Both the position numbers and the translations under genes were made by a program. Below the pieces are notes generated by a model. That model had not been told where the DNA came from. It made no database searches and saw nothing but the letters and a program-made list of their open reading frames with translations. Of a DNA stretch of 40,191 nt, positions 8,247 through 17,704 are shown one piece after another; position 1 is the first letter of the stretch; every line of letters starts with the position of its first letter. Source of the DNA: Bacteroidota bacterium (lineage in GTDB: Bacteria; Bacteroidota; Ignavibacteria; Ignavibacteriales; Ignavibacteriaceae); NCBI GenBank assembly GCA_021813585.1, contig JAKAJV010000079.1, positions 1 to 40,191 of the forward strand, in the 5' to 3' direction.

Positions 8247-10808
8247 TTAATACTTGCCGTTATAAAATTGCCCGCGTTTTGTTATTTTAAGGTCCTGCAG
8301 CTGCGGCGCTTTAACTCTTATTTCCAGGTAATAGCCGCTAAAGATGCCTGTAGGGTTCCAGGTAAAATTCATAATCCAGCAATGGAGGTCTCTCGTAATC
8401 CTAATTTGAGGTGCAGCCAGCTGCTTCTGCTCAAAGTCGTAGCTGCCGGTAACCGAAATTTTCCACTTGGGGGTTAAGTTAAAATCCAGGCTTGCACTTA
8501 AGTTGGAGGTTCTTGAAGGCTGCAAAGGATTGAACTTTGAAAGCGAATAATTATAGCTTAGAGACAAGTTCCACGGAATGCTGAAGTCCGCCTCTTTTTC
8601 GTTATAAATTCCCTGGTAAACATTCGTCTGCTGCTGGAATGCTTCGCCGGCTTTTGTCGTGTCGGCTTTTTTTGCTTCTTCGGCCGACTTAAGCTTTTCA
8701 CCCGACAAGCTTGTGGAGACCGAAAAGCTAAAGTTCGTAAGCCTTAGCAGGCCTTTACCTTGGTTAATAAGAAACTTGTTTATTTGATTCCCAGTGGAAG
8801 AATAATCGTAAAGCGAATAACTTGACGAGCCGAAAAAGTTCAGATAGTCTCCCACTTGAGTACGGTAAGACAGGCTTAAAGGAGAAAACCTCAAGCTGTC
8901 TGCCGCAAAATTATAACCGATGCCGGCAGATAGATTCAGCAGTTGAATCTTCTTTACTTTGGAAGTGGTATCAGTCGGATCGGCTTCGGTCTTCATCTCG
9001 AATACGTTGCCTACAGAAAAGTTTATGCTCTGCGATTCTCCCTGTGAAGGAGCGGCAAAAATTTCCCGCTCATATTTATCGTACTTAACCGGCTGGCCTT
9101 TGAAGTTGTAATAAGTACCGTAGTAGCCCCATCCGGGCCTGGAAAAATCCGGCGTATAGTTATAGGAAATTGAAGGAGTAACAATATGCCTTATGGCGCT
9201 TATGCCGAAGACGTCGGGCTGGAACATACCGAAGAATTTTGTAGATGCCGAAAGGCCGAGACTGAAAGTTCTTACTTCGCTTATCCTGTGAACGTCGTTG
9301 GTAACTACCGAGTCGGTGCTGTCCACCGCCATTCCCGCAGAGTACCGGTCGATCATTTTGTTATACCATTCTTCGTTATAATTAATGCTCGGCGATATGT
9401 TAAAGAATCCTATCTTAGGCGAGGCGCTTATGCTTATTGTATGCTGAATTCCGCCTCTTATGCTTAGCTGGCCTGCGTTCTTGTTCCTGGTATTTTCAAA
9501 CTGGCCGGTATAATTCATTCCAATCAGATCATACCATTTCTGGTCGCTGTAAACTCCCTTTCTTCTGAAAGGATAGAACTGCGGAACATTGAACGAAAGG
9601 CTCGGCAGTACTTCGCTAATGTTGCCCGATTCAAGGTCCTGGCTTCTGCTGTAGCTTAGTGTTAAGCTGTTACCGGATTCATCCCAAGTTTTAGACAAAG
9701 TGGCGTTTGAGAAAATGTTATTGGTGAGAGCTTCGTTCAAATCCGTGGACGTATACTGCAAATAATTTTTACCGGATACAAATCGTAAGTTTGCATCCAG
9801 CCTTAGAGTTGGAGTAATAGTCTGGTTGTGAGAAATCTGAATGTTCCATTGCTTGCTTAAGCTCTGGGATAGGTTATCAGGATTATCGGTTTTTATCAAT
9901 TTATAACCGCCTTCTATGCTGCCGCTGTAGTCGTATCTTTTAACATACCTAAACCTGCTGTCAAGGCCGAAGCTGCCGCGTGTATAATAATCGCCGGTTA
10001 AATTCAAATCCATGTAATCGTTTATTGCCCAGAAATAACCGAAGTGAGAAAAGTAGTATCCGCGCGCAGCGTCCTGGCCGAATGCCGGGACAATAATGCC
10101 CGATCTTCTTCCGGATTGCAGAGGGAATACCGCAAAGGGAAGCGGGATGGGAAACGGTACGCCGCCGAAGTACAGCCATATCCACCTGGCAATGATTTCC
10201 TGCTTCTGTATAACTTTCATTTCCGGCGAATAGAAATAATAGTCGGGCGGATTTGAATCGCAGGTAGTATAGATTCCGTCTTTTACAAAATAAGTATCTT
10301 TATCTACTTTTTTAATCTTCTCCCCTGAATAAATTGCGCCCTCGCTCTTTGTTTTGGCCATGTTAATAAATCCCCTGGTTGTTTTAAAATTATAGATCAT
10401 TGAAACGCCGTCGTACACCTCACTGCCTTGCGAAAGGATCGGGGTATTCTTAAAGTCTCCCGGAATCGAATCGTTCGGAACTCCGGTTGCGTTAACATTG
10501 TGTGTTTCGAAGTTGACGTCTATGTTTGCGCTTTTAAGATCGGTATCTTTATACTTAAGCTCGCTGTTTCCGTATAGGTCCATCTTCTTTTCGTTAACAT
10601 AGAAGAAAAGCGAGTCCGACGAGCTTGCATAGATAACTGTATCAACATCGTAGGATTTATTTTTTGCGGTTGTATCCCTTACAGCAAGAGAATCTTTTCC
10701 AAAGACAGCCAGAGAATCTTTTTTATTCGATATGAGCGAATCGGCTCCCTGAGCCAGAGCGGCGGTGTAGCCAACCATAAGAAAAAGTATGAATAAAAAA
10801 ATTCTCAT
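8247..10808 (-). CDS. LptD-like outer-membrane LPS assembly protein
   Basis: An 853-residue exported protein with a signal peptide at about residues 1-19 (cleavage after ALAQ). An OstA/LptA-like region at about 55-170 has repeats of the form LYGNSELKYKDTDLKSANID. A long C-terminal beta-barrel is rich in alternating aromatic strands and ends in an aromatic residue (NGKY). The motif FGGVPFPIPLPFAVFPLQSGRRSG (about 212-235) is typical of the region where the N-terminal jellyroll meets the LptD barrel. It should insert lipopolysaccharide into the outer leaflet of the outer membrane with an LptE-like partner. It lies 47 bases after the ROK gene. Bacteroidota proteins of this type are diverged from E. 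coli LptD, so I give no gene symbol. Confidence 0.85.
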   Translation of the reverse strand: MRIFLFILFLMVGYTAALAQGADSLISNKKDSLAVFGKDSLAVRDTTAKNKSYDVDTVIYASSSDSLFFYVNEKKMDLYGNSELKYKDTDLKSANIDVNFETHNVNATGVPNDSIPGDFKNTPILSQGSEVYDGVSMIYNFKTTRGFINMAKTKSEGAIYSGEKIKKVDKDTYFVKDGIYTTCDSNPPDYYFYSPEMKVIQKQEIIARWIWLYFGGVPFPIPLPFAVFPLQSGRRSGIIVPAFGQDAARGYYFSHFGYFWAINDYMDLNLTGDYYTRGSFGLDSRFRYVKRYDYSGSIEGGYKLIKTDNPDNLSQSLSKQWNIQISHNQTITPTLRLDANLRFVSGKNYLQYTSTDLNEALTNNIFSNATLSKTWDESGNSLTLSYSRSQDLESGNISEVLPSLSFNVPQFYPFRRKGVYSDQKWYDLIGMNYTGQFENTRNKNAGQLSIRGGIQHTISISASPKIGFFNISPSINYNEEWYNKMIDRYSAGMAVDSTDSVVTNDVHRISEVRTFSLGLSASTKFFGMFQPDVFGISAIRHIVTPSISYNYTPDFSRPGWGYYGTYYNFKGQPVKYDKYEREIFAAPSQGESQSINFSVGNVFEMKTEADPTDTTSKVKKIQLLNLSAGIGYNFAADSLRFSPLSLSYRTQVGDYLNFFGSSSYSLYDYSSTGNQINKFLINQGKGLLRLTNFSFSVSTSLSGEKLKSAEEAKKADTTKAGEAFQQQTNVYQGIYNEKEADFSIPWNLSLSYNYSLSKFNPLQPSRTSNLSASLDFNLTPKWKISVTGSYDFEQKQLAAPQIRITRDLHCWIMNFTWNPTGIFSGYYLEIRVKAPQLQDLKITKRGQFYNGKY

Positions 10809-10855
10809 ATAAAATGATAGTCACGCGCCGACATATCCGGCAATACAGATATTCA

Positions 10856-11818
10856 TCATGATTTATAGAAGACCAGAGCAGAAGCGCCTTTAATTCCCGC
10901 ATCGTTCTTTAATTTAGCCGGAAGAATTTTAATCCGTTTGCTGAGCGGCTTTAATACGCGCTCCTTGGTTTTTTCGCAAACCGAATCAAGAAGCAGATCG
11001 CCGAAGCCTGCCACCCCGCCTCCGATGATAAATGTTCCCACGTCCAGCACGTTTGCTGTTGAGGCTAATGCTGCGCCTAGGTATACACCCAGGTCTTTAA
11101 TAGCTTGCACTGAAAACTCATCGCCGAGACTAGCAGCCTGATGAATTATAAGTGGAGTCAGTTTATTTAAATCATTATTTATCAGTTCCCAAATTTTGGA
11201 GTCCTTATGGCTTTCAAGCTCGCCGGCAACGCGCTTAATTATATAATTGTTTCCCATGTATGTTTCAATGCATCCGTAAGAGCCGCAGTTGCATTTCAGC
11301 CCGTTGTAATCGATTGACATATGCCCTATCTCGCCGGCAGCGCCGGTTTCACCCCTAAATAATTTCCGGTTAAAGATAATTCCGCCGCCTACGCCGGTTC
11401 CCAGGGTAATCATAATAAACGAATCCAACTTTTTACCGGCACCGAAAATCATTTCGCCTATGGCAGCTACGTTCGCATCGTTCTCAACATGTACATTAAT
11501 TTTAAATTCCTTTTCCAGAATTTTTCCTAGATTAACTTTTTCCCAGCCGGGTAAATTAGGCGGGTTCTCAACTGTTCCTTTCTTAGTGGAAACAACGCCC
11601 GGCGCTCCTATACCTATTCCCTGAATCTTTAATTTGTTCTTCTGAAGAATTCCCTTTACGCCTTTTTTAATCTGACTTATAACGCTCTCCGGCCCGCCGC
11701 TTGCAAGCGTATCGAGCGAATTTTTCTTTATTATCGTACCCTTTTCAGAAACTATTCCGATTTTTATGTTGGTGCCGCCTAGGTCCACCCCGATTGCATA
11801 TTTGTCCGACTTGGGCAT
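10856..11818 (-). CDS. ROK-family sugar kinase (glucokinase-like)
   Basis: A 320-residue ROK kinase of usual length. The phosphate loop DLGGTN is at 12-17, the catalytic-Asp motif NDANVAAIGE at 113-122, and a glycine-rich ATP loop GTGVGGG at 140-146. The zinc site has GEIGHM (His165 region) and CNCGSYGCIE at 176-185, complete with all three Cys. The motif set fits glucokinase, N-acetylglucosamine or N-acetylmannosamine kinase; sequence alone does not separate them. AGGAAA precedes the ATG. It is the first gene of the run continuing into the LptD-like gene. The nagA gene 5 kb away makes an amino-sugar substrate possible. Confidence 0.9.
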   Translation of the reverse strand: MPKSDKYAIGVDLGGTNIKIGIVSEKGTIIKKNSLDTLASGGPESVISQIKKGVKGILQKNKLKIQGIGIGAPGVVSTKKGTVENPPNLPGWEKVNLGKILEKEFKINVHVENDANVAAIGEMIFGAGKKLDSFIMITLGTGVGGGIIFNRKLFRGETGAAGEIGHMSIDYNGLKCNCGSYGCIETYMGNNYIIKRVAGELESHKDSKIWELINNDLNKLTPLIIHQAASLGDEFSVQAIKDLGVYLGAALASTANVLDVGTFIIGGGVAGFGDLLLDSVCEKTKERVLKPLSKRIKILPAKLKNDAGIKGASALVFYKS

Positions 11819-12106
11819 TTTAATTTCCTATAAAAGTTATTAATTCTTAATGTTTAAAATATTTTAATAAATCAGGGTTTTAATTTAATATTAAAGAACC
11901 TTTAATTAAAATATAAAACGAAGGATTTTAATATATTGTTACAATATTCCGCGGCGCATAATCGGATTTGCCCGCCTGAAATATTTTAAGGCCGTTATAC
12001 GGTTTTATTTGCCAGTTAATTGCTATCTTCCTGTTGTTAAGGGAATACCGGTGTTGTCGGCCGCATGAGCAGTCAAGTATATAAAATGATTTTTAGAATC
12101 ATCATA

Positions 12107-12715
12107 TCAATTAGTAAACTGCTTGCTCACTATTTTCAGTTCACCGGGATAAGTTATATTGCCCAACGGAGATGAAACCGTTGGCTGAGCGTACAATGCA
12201 ATCCTTGATGAATATCCTTTTTCTCCTGCGATAGACATTGCCAGGTTTATTAACGATTCATACCCCTTGTCACCGAAAAATTTTATCAAGTCGACGTTCA
12301 TCTGAATAGGGATAGTTGTTATTTCGCCTGTGCCGGGTACCGAAACCGGGTTTGCCAAATTACCTGTAATTGTTTCTTTATCATCAATCAGCAGCTTCCA
12401 GGGGAACGACACGATTGTAGCGTTGGTCCTTGCGTATCCTCCTGTCCCGTCATTCGGATTTTTTGCTTCAACATTCAGCGTGAAGGAGACCGGGAATTTA
12501 TTGCTTGCAACCGATGAGCTCAATTTCAAAATATCAAGCGGATTAAAATCACTCAGCTTCGTCTTGCCTTCCAAAGATATACCGCTTACCATAAGATTGT
12601 CTATCCGGCCAAGCTTAAATTTAAGCCTCGATAAATTTACAATCGTCTGATAGACACTGCAGCTTATATTGGTAAGAGCAAAAAGAAGGAACAAAGGTAA
12701 AATTAATTTTTTCAC
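12107..12715 (-). CDS. LEA14-like (WHy domain) lipoprotein
   Basis: A 202-residue protein with a type II signal peptide ending in the lipobox NISC (Cys19), so it is probably lipid-anchored. The mature part resembles the LEA type-2/WHy fold: FTLNVEAKNPN at about 79-89, then SFPWKLLIDDKE, and an alternating strand pattern with the turn VSVPGTGEITTIPIQ. Bacterial LEA14-like proteins are linked to stress and desiccation; the role here is unknown. It begins with GTG and overlaps the oxidoreductase stop codon in GTGA, giving translational coupling. It is the last gene of a five-gene minus-strand run. The 288 bases after it (11819-12106) show only AT-rich sequence and a small hairpin near 12086. Confidence 0.75.
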   Translation of the reverse strand: MKKLILPLFLLFALTNISCSVYQTIVNLSRLKFKLGRIDNLMVSGISLEGKTKLSDFNPLDILKLSSSVASNKFPVSFTLNVEAKNPNDGTGGYARTNATIVSFPWKLLIDDKETITGNLANPVSVPGTGEITTIPIQMNVDLIKFFGDKGYESLINLAMSIAGEKGYSSRIALYAQPTVSSPLGNITYPGELKIVSKQFTN

Positions 12716-13710
12716 TTTTTAATCAGCCTAATGGATTCATCAATCTTGTTTAAGATAATATCCGCTACCTTAAGTGCTTTCAAACCGTCTTCGCCGGATA
12801 CAACCGTCCGGCTGTTATTTAAAATAGAATCAATGAACAATTCAAGCTCATACTTTAATGCGTTTATTTCCTTTAGTTCGGGCTGTTCATATACAACTCT
12901 CTTTTTCCTGTCGCCAACTCCTATCTCGCCGAAGGAAATAAATGCCGAGTCGATCTTTTCATCAACCGGTACTAGCCTGTAAACTTCCGAAACGCCGGTA
13001 ATAAAATCCAGCGAGATATAATTATCCTTCTGGAATATCCTCATCTTCCGCATCTTCTTCTGCGATATTCTGCTTGCGGTAACGTTGGCAACGGCGCCGT
13101 TTTCAAATTGAATCCTTGCATTTGCTATATCGATTGAATCCGAAACAACCGCCACGCCGCTGGCTTCCACATGGGCTACTTCGCTTTTAACCAGGCTTAG
13201 AATAATATCGATATCGTGTATCATTAAATCCAGCACAACGGCAACGTCTGTACCTCTCGGATTAAACTGGGCAAGCCTGTCGGTTTGAATGAACATCGGC
13301 TCAAGCATGTATTTTTCAAGTGAGATTAATGCGGGATTGAACCTTTCTATATGCCCGACCTGAAGCTTAAGGTTCTTTAGGCCGGCCAGCTCAACTATTT
13401 CCTCGGCTTCGTTTATTGTTGCGGTTATAGGCTTTTCAACAAAAACGTGAATGTTCTTATTCAGGCACTTAATTGCAAGCTCATGGTGAGCGCTTGTAGT
13501 TGCTACAATTGAAACCGCATTAACTTCGTCAAGAAGACCATCCAGACTTTCATAAGCTTTAATGTTGAATTCATCCCCGGCATCTTTAGCCGCTTGAAAA
13601 TCAATATCGTAAATACCCGCAAGTTCACAGGAGTCTATTTGTTTAAACATCTTAATATGCAATTTGCCTAGATGCCCAGTACCGATAACACCTACTTTAA
13701 GTTTTTCCAT
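12712..13710 (-). CDS. Gfo/Idh/MocA-family oxidoreductase
   Basis: A 332-residue NAD(P)-dependent oxidoreductase. The Rossmann motif GTGHLG is at about residues 10-15. The family's catalytic-site Lys lies in VEKPI (about 91-95), and the substrate-domain motif HIERFNPA is near 120. The C-terminal domain carries MIHDIDIILSLV (about 163-174), the usual His/Asp region of this family. It probably oxidises a sugar or nucleotide-sugar hydroxyl. Involvement in surface glycan or lipid A sugar synthesis is a guess from the neighbouring envelope genes. Its ATG overlaps the stop of the upstream DUF5103-like gene by one base (TGATG), and its stop overlaps the next gene by four. Confidence 0.88.
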   Translation of the reverse strand: MEKLKVGVIGTGHLGKLHIKMFKQIDSCELAGIYDIDFQAAKDAGDEFNIKAYESLDGLLDEVNAVSIVATTSAHHELAIKCLNKNIHVFVEKPITATINEAEEIVELAGLKNLKLQVGHIERFNPALISLEKYMLEPMFIQTDRLAQFNPRGTDVAVVLDLMIHDIDIILSLVKSEVAHVEASGVAVVSDSIDIANARIQFENGAVANVTASRISQKKMRKMRIFQKDNYISLDFITGVSEVYRLVPVDEKIDSAFISFGEIGVGDRKKRVVYEQPELKEINALKYELELFIDSILNNSRTVVSGEDGLKALKVADIILNKIDESIRLIKK

Positions 13711-14945
13711 CAGTTGCCGCTCTTAATTTGTTGATAGCCGATAATTCTGTCGTAACTCCCGTAGTTGGGGTCGTTATAATATAAAAAAATCTGGTATATA
13801 TTAGAAGTCGACCAGTTGTTGCCTTCCAAAATTACCCAATCAGGATTTATAATCTGCCCGTACTTATCCCCTGCTACTACATATTGATAATCGTAAACTC
13901 CTCTTTTAAGCGGGATAGTCAATTTGTACAATCCGTAGCTTTCGTTCATCTTGAAATCGGGAGAGAGTTTCCAGTTATTAAACGCACCGACCAGATATAT
14001 ACCGCCTGTAACCTCCGAAGGAGGCCGGATTGTAAAAGTAACATTCAGGTATGTTGCGTAATCGTTGTCGTAGTTTGTAAGAATCGATCCGCCGTAAAGG
14101 TCTTTCCTACCTTCAGTAAAGAATCGAGAATAATCTACTTCCTCTAGATGGGCATTAACATCTTTAGCAGAAAAGACATTCGTGTTTCTCAAATCAACTT
14201 CGCGGTATTCGTTGCCTGGCAAAATATCCCTGGCGGTAAAAGTAAACTTCCCGCTGCCGTTCCAGTAGTACTGGCGGGTGTTTGTGTTAAAGTTCCGGCC
14301 GATAATAAAGGGGTAATCTATTTCATGGTTGTCTATAATTTCAACCTGCGTTACATTGCCCGGGTATAATTCAGTCGGAAGATTAAAACCCGTTGTAATA
14401 TTAAAAACCTTTGATAGATCAGCCGGGAAATAAACTTTGTCTTCCAGCTGCTCGTTCTTTATAGTATCCTGCAACGCCACCACTGGCTCAACCACATAAA
14501 ACTTGCCCTGCCCGTATACAAGGGATGTATCCTGGGAGTCGGTAATATAAAATCTCCATTTGCCGGAAAAGGGGAAATCCACCGTTCCTTTCCTGTCGGG
14601 GAACGATCCGGTAAAATGGTATTTCGCATCATTAACTACCGTATTAGGTAAACGTGAGAATCCCAAGTTATAGTAGATGTTCTTTCCCTGGTTCAAAAGA
14701 AAAATATTCTGATACGGCACCCAGTTCCTATCGCAGAACCTGAATACAATGCTCATATAGGGAATTGCATCGCCCTGCACATCGAACTGGATAGTTATTG
14801 TGCCCCCGCTTCCGTTCTGCCGGTAAATTACCGGGAAAGATGTTTCGTTGTCGCCGGCATATGCTTTCAAGCTTTTTATTTGAGGCACTTGAGAAAATAC
14901 CGTGGCAGCAAATAATAGAACGGCGAAAAACAATTTGTATTTCAA
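13710..14945 (-). CDS. Type IX secretion plug-like protein (DUF5103)
   Basis: I prefer a TTG start at 14945 (411 residues). It has AGGGG about eight bases upstream and gives a clean signal peptide, KYKLFFAVLLFAATVFSQ. A start at 15005 (also TTG) would overlap the preceding gene and bury the signal peptide. The mature protein has an N-terminal beta-domain (VIYRQNGSGGTITIQFDVQG) and a later region with VGAFNNWKLSPDFKMN that resembles an early-set carbohydrate-binding fold. The overall layout matches the DUF5103 family, annotated as the type IX secretion plug domain. It should sit in the periplasm or outer membrane. There is no other T9SS gene in the window. Confidence 0.82.
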   Translation of the reverse strand: MKYKLFFAVLLFAATVFSQVPQIKSLKAYAGDNETSFPVIYRQNGSGGTITIQFDVQGDAIPYMSIVFRFCDRNWVPYQNIFLLNQGKNIYYNLGFSRLPNTVVNDAKYHFTGSFPDRKGTVDFPFSGKWRFYITDSQDTSLVYGQGKFYVVEPVVALQDTIKNEQLEDKVYFPADLSKVFNITTGFNLPTELYPGNVTQVEIIDNHEIDYPFIIGRNFNTNTRQYYWNGSGKFTFTARDILPGNEYREVDLRNTNVFSAKDVNAHLEEVDYSRFFTEGRKDLYGGSILTNYDNDYATYLNVTFTIRPPSEVTGGIYLVGAFNNWKLSPDFKMNESYGLYKLTIPLKRGVYDYQYVVAGDKYGQIINPDWVILEGNNWSTSNIYQIFLYYNDPNYGSYDRIIGYQQIKSGN

Positions 14946-14958
14946 GGCTCTTCCCCTT

Positions 14959-15198
14959 TCAGAAGTTAAAAATTTCCACGCACTTAATCGACTGATACGG
15001 AACAAAAATCTTTACCATCGTCTTCTCTCTTTCCGCTTCCAGCAAAAGCCCTTCGTCAAATACTTCTATCAGCTTGCCGGTCTTAAAGACAATTTCGTAA
15101 ATAGGAGTATTCGATTTGGAATCCATAGTTAAGCCGTAATTTTCGTAAAGGGTAATATTCAGCGTTTGACCTGTGAATTGTTTCCAGTCGATTTTCAT
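14959..15198 (-). CDS. Small conserved-looking hypothetical protein, possibly Sm-like fold
   Basis: A 79-residue soluble protein with ATG start, 13 bases before the likely DUF5103 start and 9 bases after the upstream gene, so it is well placed in an operon. I do not recognise the family. The alternation of short strands (LNITLYE, YEIVFKTGKLIEVFDEGLLLEAE, KTMVKIFVPYQSIKCVEIF) and the closing KIFVPYQSIKCVEIF recall the last strands of Sm/Hfq-type barrels, where a VP-x-x-I pattern is common. That is pattern reading only. There is no signal peptide and no cysteine pair. Confidence 0.7.
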   Translation of the reverse strand: MKIDWKQFTGQTLNITLYENYGLTMDSKSNTPIYEIVFKTGKLIEVFDEGLLLEAEREKTMVKIFVPYQSIKCVEIFNF

Positions 15199-15207
15199 CG
15201 TTCATCC

Positions 15208-15915
15208 TTATTTTAGTTCATTGATTGTTTTTATAAAATCGGCAATATCGCTGCACGGGTAATATTTCTTAATAAACTGGTAAGCCAGAGATTTATCTCC
15301 CGCACTAAGATAGTTAAAATAGATGGAAGCTATAATCGGCTTTAACTTACCCATATTGCTGCAGTCTGCATGGTTTGTTTCCAAATATGAATCGAGAGTT
15401 TCTATTAAATTTTCATTCTCCGAAATAAATATATCATAGACATCATCATTAACTGGATATAATTGAGCATTTTCATACTTCCAGCATTCAATAGGAATGA
15501 AAGGCTCATCATCATCTTTATTGAATACATCGAATTTAGCCTCGCCGGTAATTATCAAGGTTCCGCCCGCTTCACCGGATGCAATTTGGTACGGCTCCAT
15601 CGAGCCGGAGTATATTGAATCGGCGGTATAAAACGAATCGACAGTGTTGAAAATATAAAGCGTATAGAAGATGCCGTTCTGTCTTTTAAAGGAATCAATT
15701 ACCAGCAGCTCGTTAACGCCGTCGCTGTCAAGGTCAGAAACAAACTCATGCGGATCGTTAAATTCTTTTTGAAAAACTGGCTTATTATTCTTGAACACTT
15801 CCAAATTTACGCCGTTAAAATGTGCGTTGAACGAATCAAATATATATTTTCTCTCCTGGCAATAAGAGTTAGAATACATCAGATAAAAGAGAAATAAAAT
15901 TATCCCTGTTTTCAT
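15208..15915 (-). CDS. Secreted hypothetical protein with VCBS/FG-GAP-like calcium loop
   Basis: A 235-residue protein with a signal peptide MKTGIILFLFYLMYSNSYCQ; cleavage near residue 19 is likely. Residues around 61-72 read DLDSDGVNELLV, the calcium-loop signature of FG-GAP/VCBS repeat proteins, followed by strands typical of one or two propeller blades. The C-terminal third is helical (about 165-235). I do not recognise a family. It is the first gene of the five-gene run toward 12107. The opposite, plus-strand peptidase gene begins about 190 bases away, so 15916-16103 probably contains two divergent promoters, none clear enough to mark. Confidence 0.7.
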   Translation of the reverse strand: MKTGIILFLFYLMYSNSYCQERKYIFDSFNAHFNGVNLEVFKNNKPVFQKEFNDPHEFVSDLDSDGVNELLVIDSFKRQNGIFYTLYIFNTVDSFYTADSIYSGSMEPYQIASGEAGGTLIITGEAKFDVFNKDDDEPFIPIECWKYENAQLYPVNDDVYDIFISENENLIETLDSYLETNHADCSNMGKLKPIIASIYFNYLSAGDKSLAYQFIKKYYPCSDIADFIKTINELK

Positions 15916-16103
15916 TTGCTAATAAGAAGAAAGTTAAAATGATGAGGCAATATATGTTTTTATTTTAAATTAAACAGTATATATAAAAATATCGGGAAAA
16001 ACCGTTCATAATCTTTATGATGAAAATTATAAAAACTTAATGGTAAATAAAAAAAATTCTGTCTAATTTACGCTTCGTAATTTTAACAATCCGGGGAACT
16101 TAT

Positions 16104-17669
16104 ATGAAACGTTCAATTAGTGTTTTATATGTTCTATTTTTTTTGTCGCTTTACGGATGCAGCTTTCTAGGAATTACCGATGAGAAACCTGCAGGTGAAA
16201 AAGCAATTACAAGCAGTTCGGCAAAAGGATATATTGATTATTTAGCCTCAGATTCCTTAAAAGGCAGAGACACTCCCAGCCCCGAGCTGGATTCGGCAGC
16301 AAAATTTATTTCGCTTCATTTTGAAAGTGCCGGACTGCGCCCGCTAAACGGCAGCTATTTCCAAAAAGTAAAGATGGGCTATATAAGGCTCGGCAAAGAA
16401 AATTTCCTTAAGATTAGAAAAGGGAAAGAAGAGGCAGCGTTTAAATTAAAAGACGAATTCACTCCTTTCGAAATAACCGCCGATAAAGAAGCATCGGCGG
16501 CGGTTGTGTTTGCAGGCTACGGCATAGATGCGCCTGAATATAATTACAACGACTACGAGAACCTGGATGTTAAAGGCAAGATCGTCTTTGTGCTTAGGCA
16601 CGAGCCGGGTGAAAACGATCCGGCATCAATCTTTAAAGGCAAAGAGCTTACAAAATATTCAAGCGTGCTTGAGAAAACGGAAACCGCAATAAAGCACGGC
16701 GCAATCGGAGTCCTCATCTGCCAGGATCCGCTTAATCATAAACTGCTTACACCGCGCGGGTTCCCCTGGCCTTCGCTTTCCAAATTCATCCCGGATAAGG
16801 CGCTGCCTCTTTCTCTTCTGCTGGATGAGAAAGATAAAGTACCCGTAGTCCAAGTGGGGGAAGAAGTAATAAATTATCTTTTCGGCAGTACTGATAAATT
16901 GAGAGATATACAAGCCGGCATCGATAAAAATTTAAAGCCGAGCTCCTTTGCTATTGACGGCGCAAGCGCTACATTAAAAACAAGCACGGAATTACAGGAT
17001 GAATCGGCAGACAATGTTATAGGCTTTATAGAAGGCACCGATCCGGTTCTGAAAGATGAGGTGCTTGTAATAGGCGCTCACTACGATCATATAGGAATTA
17101 AGAAAAACCATGCTGCAAATGAGGACTATATTTTCAACGGCGCGGACGATAACGCTTCCGGTACAACTGCGCTGATGGAAGTAGCCGATGCTTTTTCTGC
17201 GAACAATTTAGGACCGAGAAGAAGCATTCTGTTCATAGCATTCTGCGGTGAAGAAAAAGGACTATTCGGCTCCCGGTATTATGTTGAGTATCCGCTATTT
17301 CCTCTTTCCAAAACCGTTGCCATGCTTAACATTGATATGGTCGGAAGAAACAGTATAGACAGCCTTTCTATTTTCGGCGCTGCTGCCTTCCCGAAGATTA
17401 CCGAAATTGTGAAAGATAAAAATTCCGAAACTGGATTTAATCTTGTATTCGATCCGGTGCTGAACGGCGGGAGCGACCATATGAGCTTTACGCGGAAAAA
17501 AATACCGGCTTTATTCTTTCATTCGGGCATTCATCAGGATTTGCACCAGGTTTCCGACGAAGTAAGGTTTATTAACTACGACAAGATTGCTAAAGCCGCT
17601 AAGCTGGTCTTCCGGACTGCCTGGCAGATAGCAAATGAAGGAGATTATTATTTTCCGAAATCAAATTAA
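16104..17669 (+). CDS. M28-family zinc aminopeptidase with PA-domain region (lipoprotein)
   Basis: A 521-residue exported protein whose signal ends in the lipobox LYGC (Cys19). Residues about 130-270 resemble a protease-associated insert (VVFAGYGIDAPEYNYNDY, VKGKIVFVLRHEPGE). The M28 catalytic core has the zinc ligands and base in order: AHYDH with His326, GADDNASG with Asp348/349, CGEEKGLFGS with Glu383/384, NIDMVGRN with Asp411, GGSDHMSF, and a C-terminal His in LFFHSGIHQ. It likely trims peptides in the periplasm or at the cell surface. GGGGA precedes the ATG. The next gene starts 35 bases downstream and is probably co-transcribed. Confidence 0.92.
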   Translation: MKRSISVLYVLFFLSLYGCSFLGITDEKPAGEKAITSSSAKGYIDYLASDSLKGRDTPSPELDSAAKFISLHFESAGLRPLNGSYFQKVKMGYIRLGKENFLKIRKGKEEAAFKLKDEFTPFEITADKEASAAVVFAGYGIDAPEYNYNDYENLDVKGKIVFVLRHEPGENDPASIFKGKELTKYSSVLEKTETAIKHGAIGVLICQDPLNHKLLTPRGFPWPSLSKFIPDKALPLSLLLDEKDKVPVVQVGEEVINYLFGSTDKLRDIQAGIDKNLKPSSFAIDGASATLKTSTELQDESADNVIGFIEGTDPVLKDEVLVIGAHYDHIGIKKNHAANEDYIFNGADDNASGTTALMEVADAFSANNLGPRRSILFIAFCGEEKGLFGSRYYVEYPLFPLSKTVAMLNIDMVGRNSIDSLSIFGAAAFPKITEIVKDKNSETGFNLVFDPVLNGGSDHMSFTRKKIPALFFHSGIHQDLHQVSDEVRFINYDKIAKAAKLVFRTAWQIANEGDYYFPKSN

Positions 17670-17704
17670 CCAACACCAAACAAAAATATATTACAAGGAG
17701 TGTT

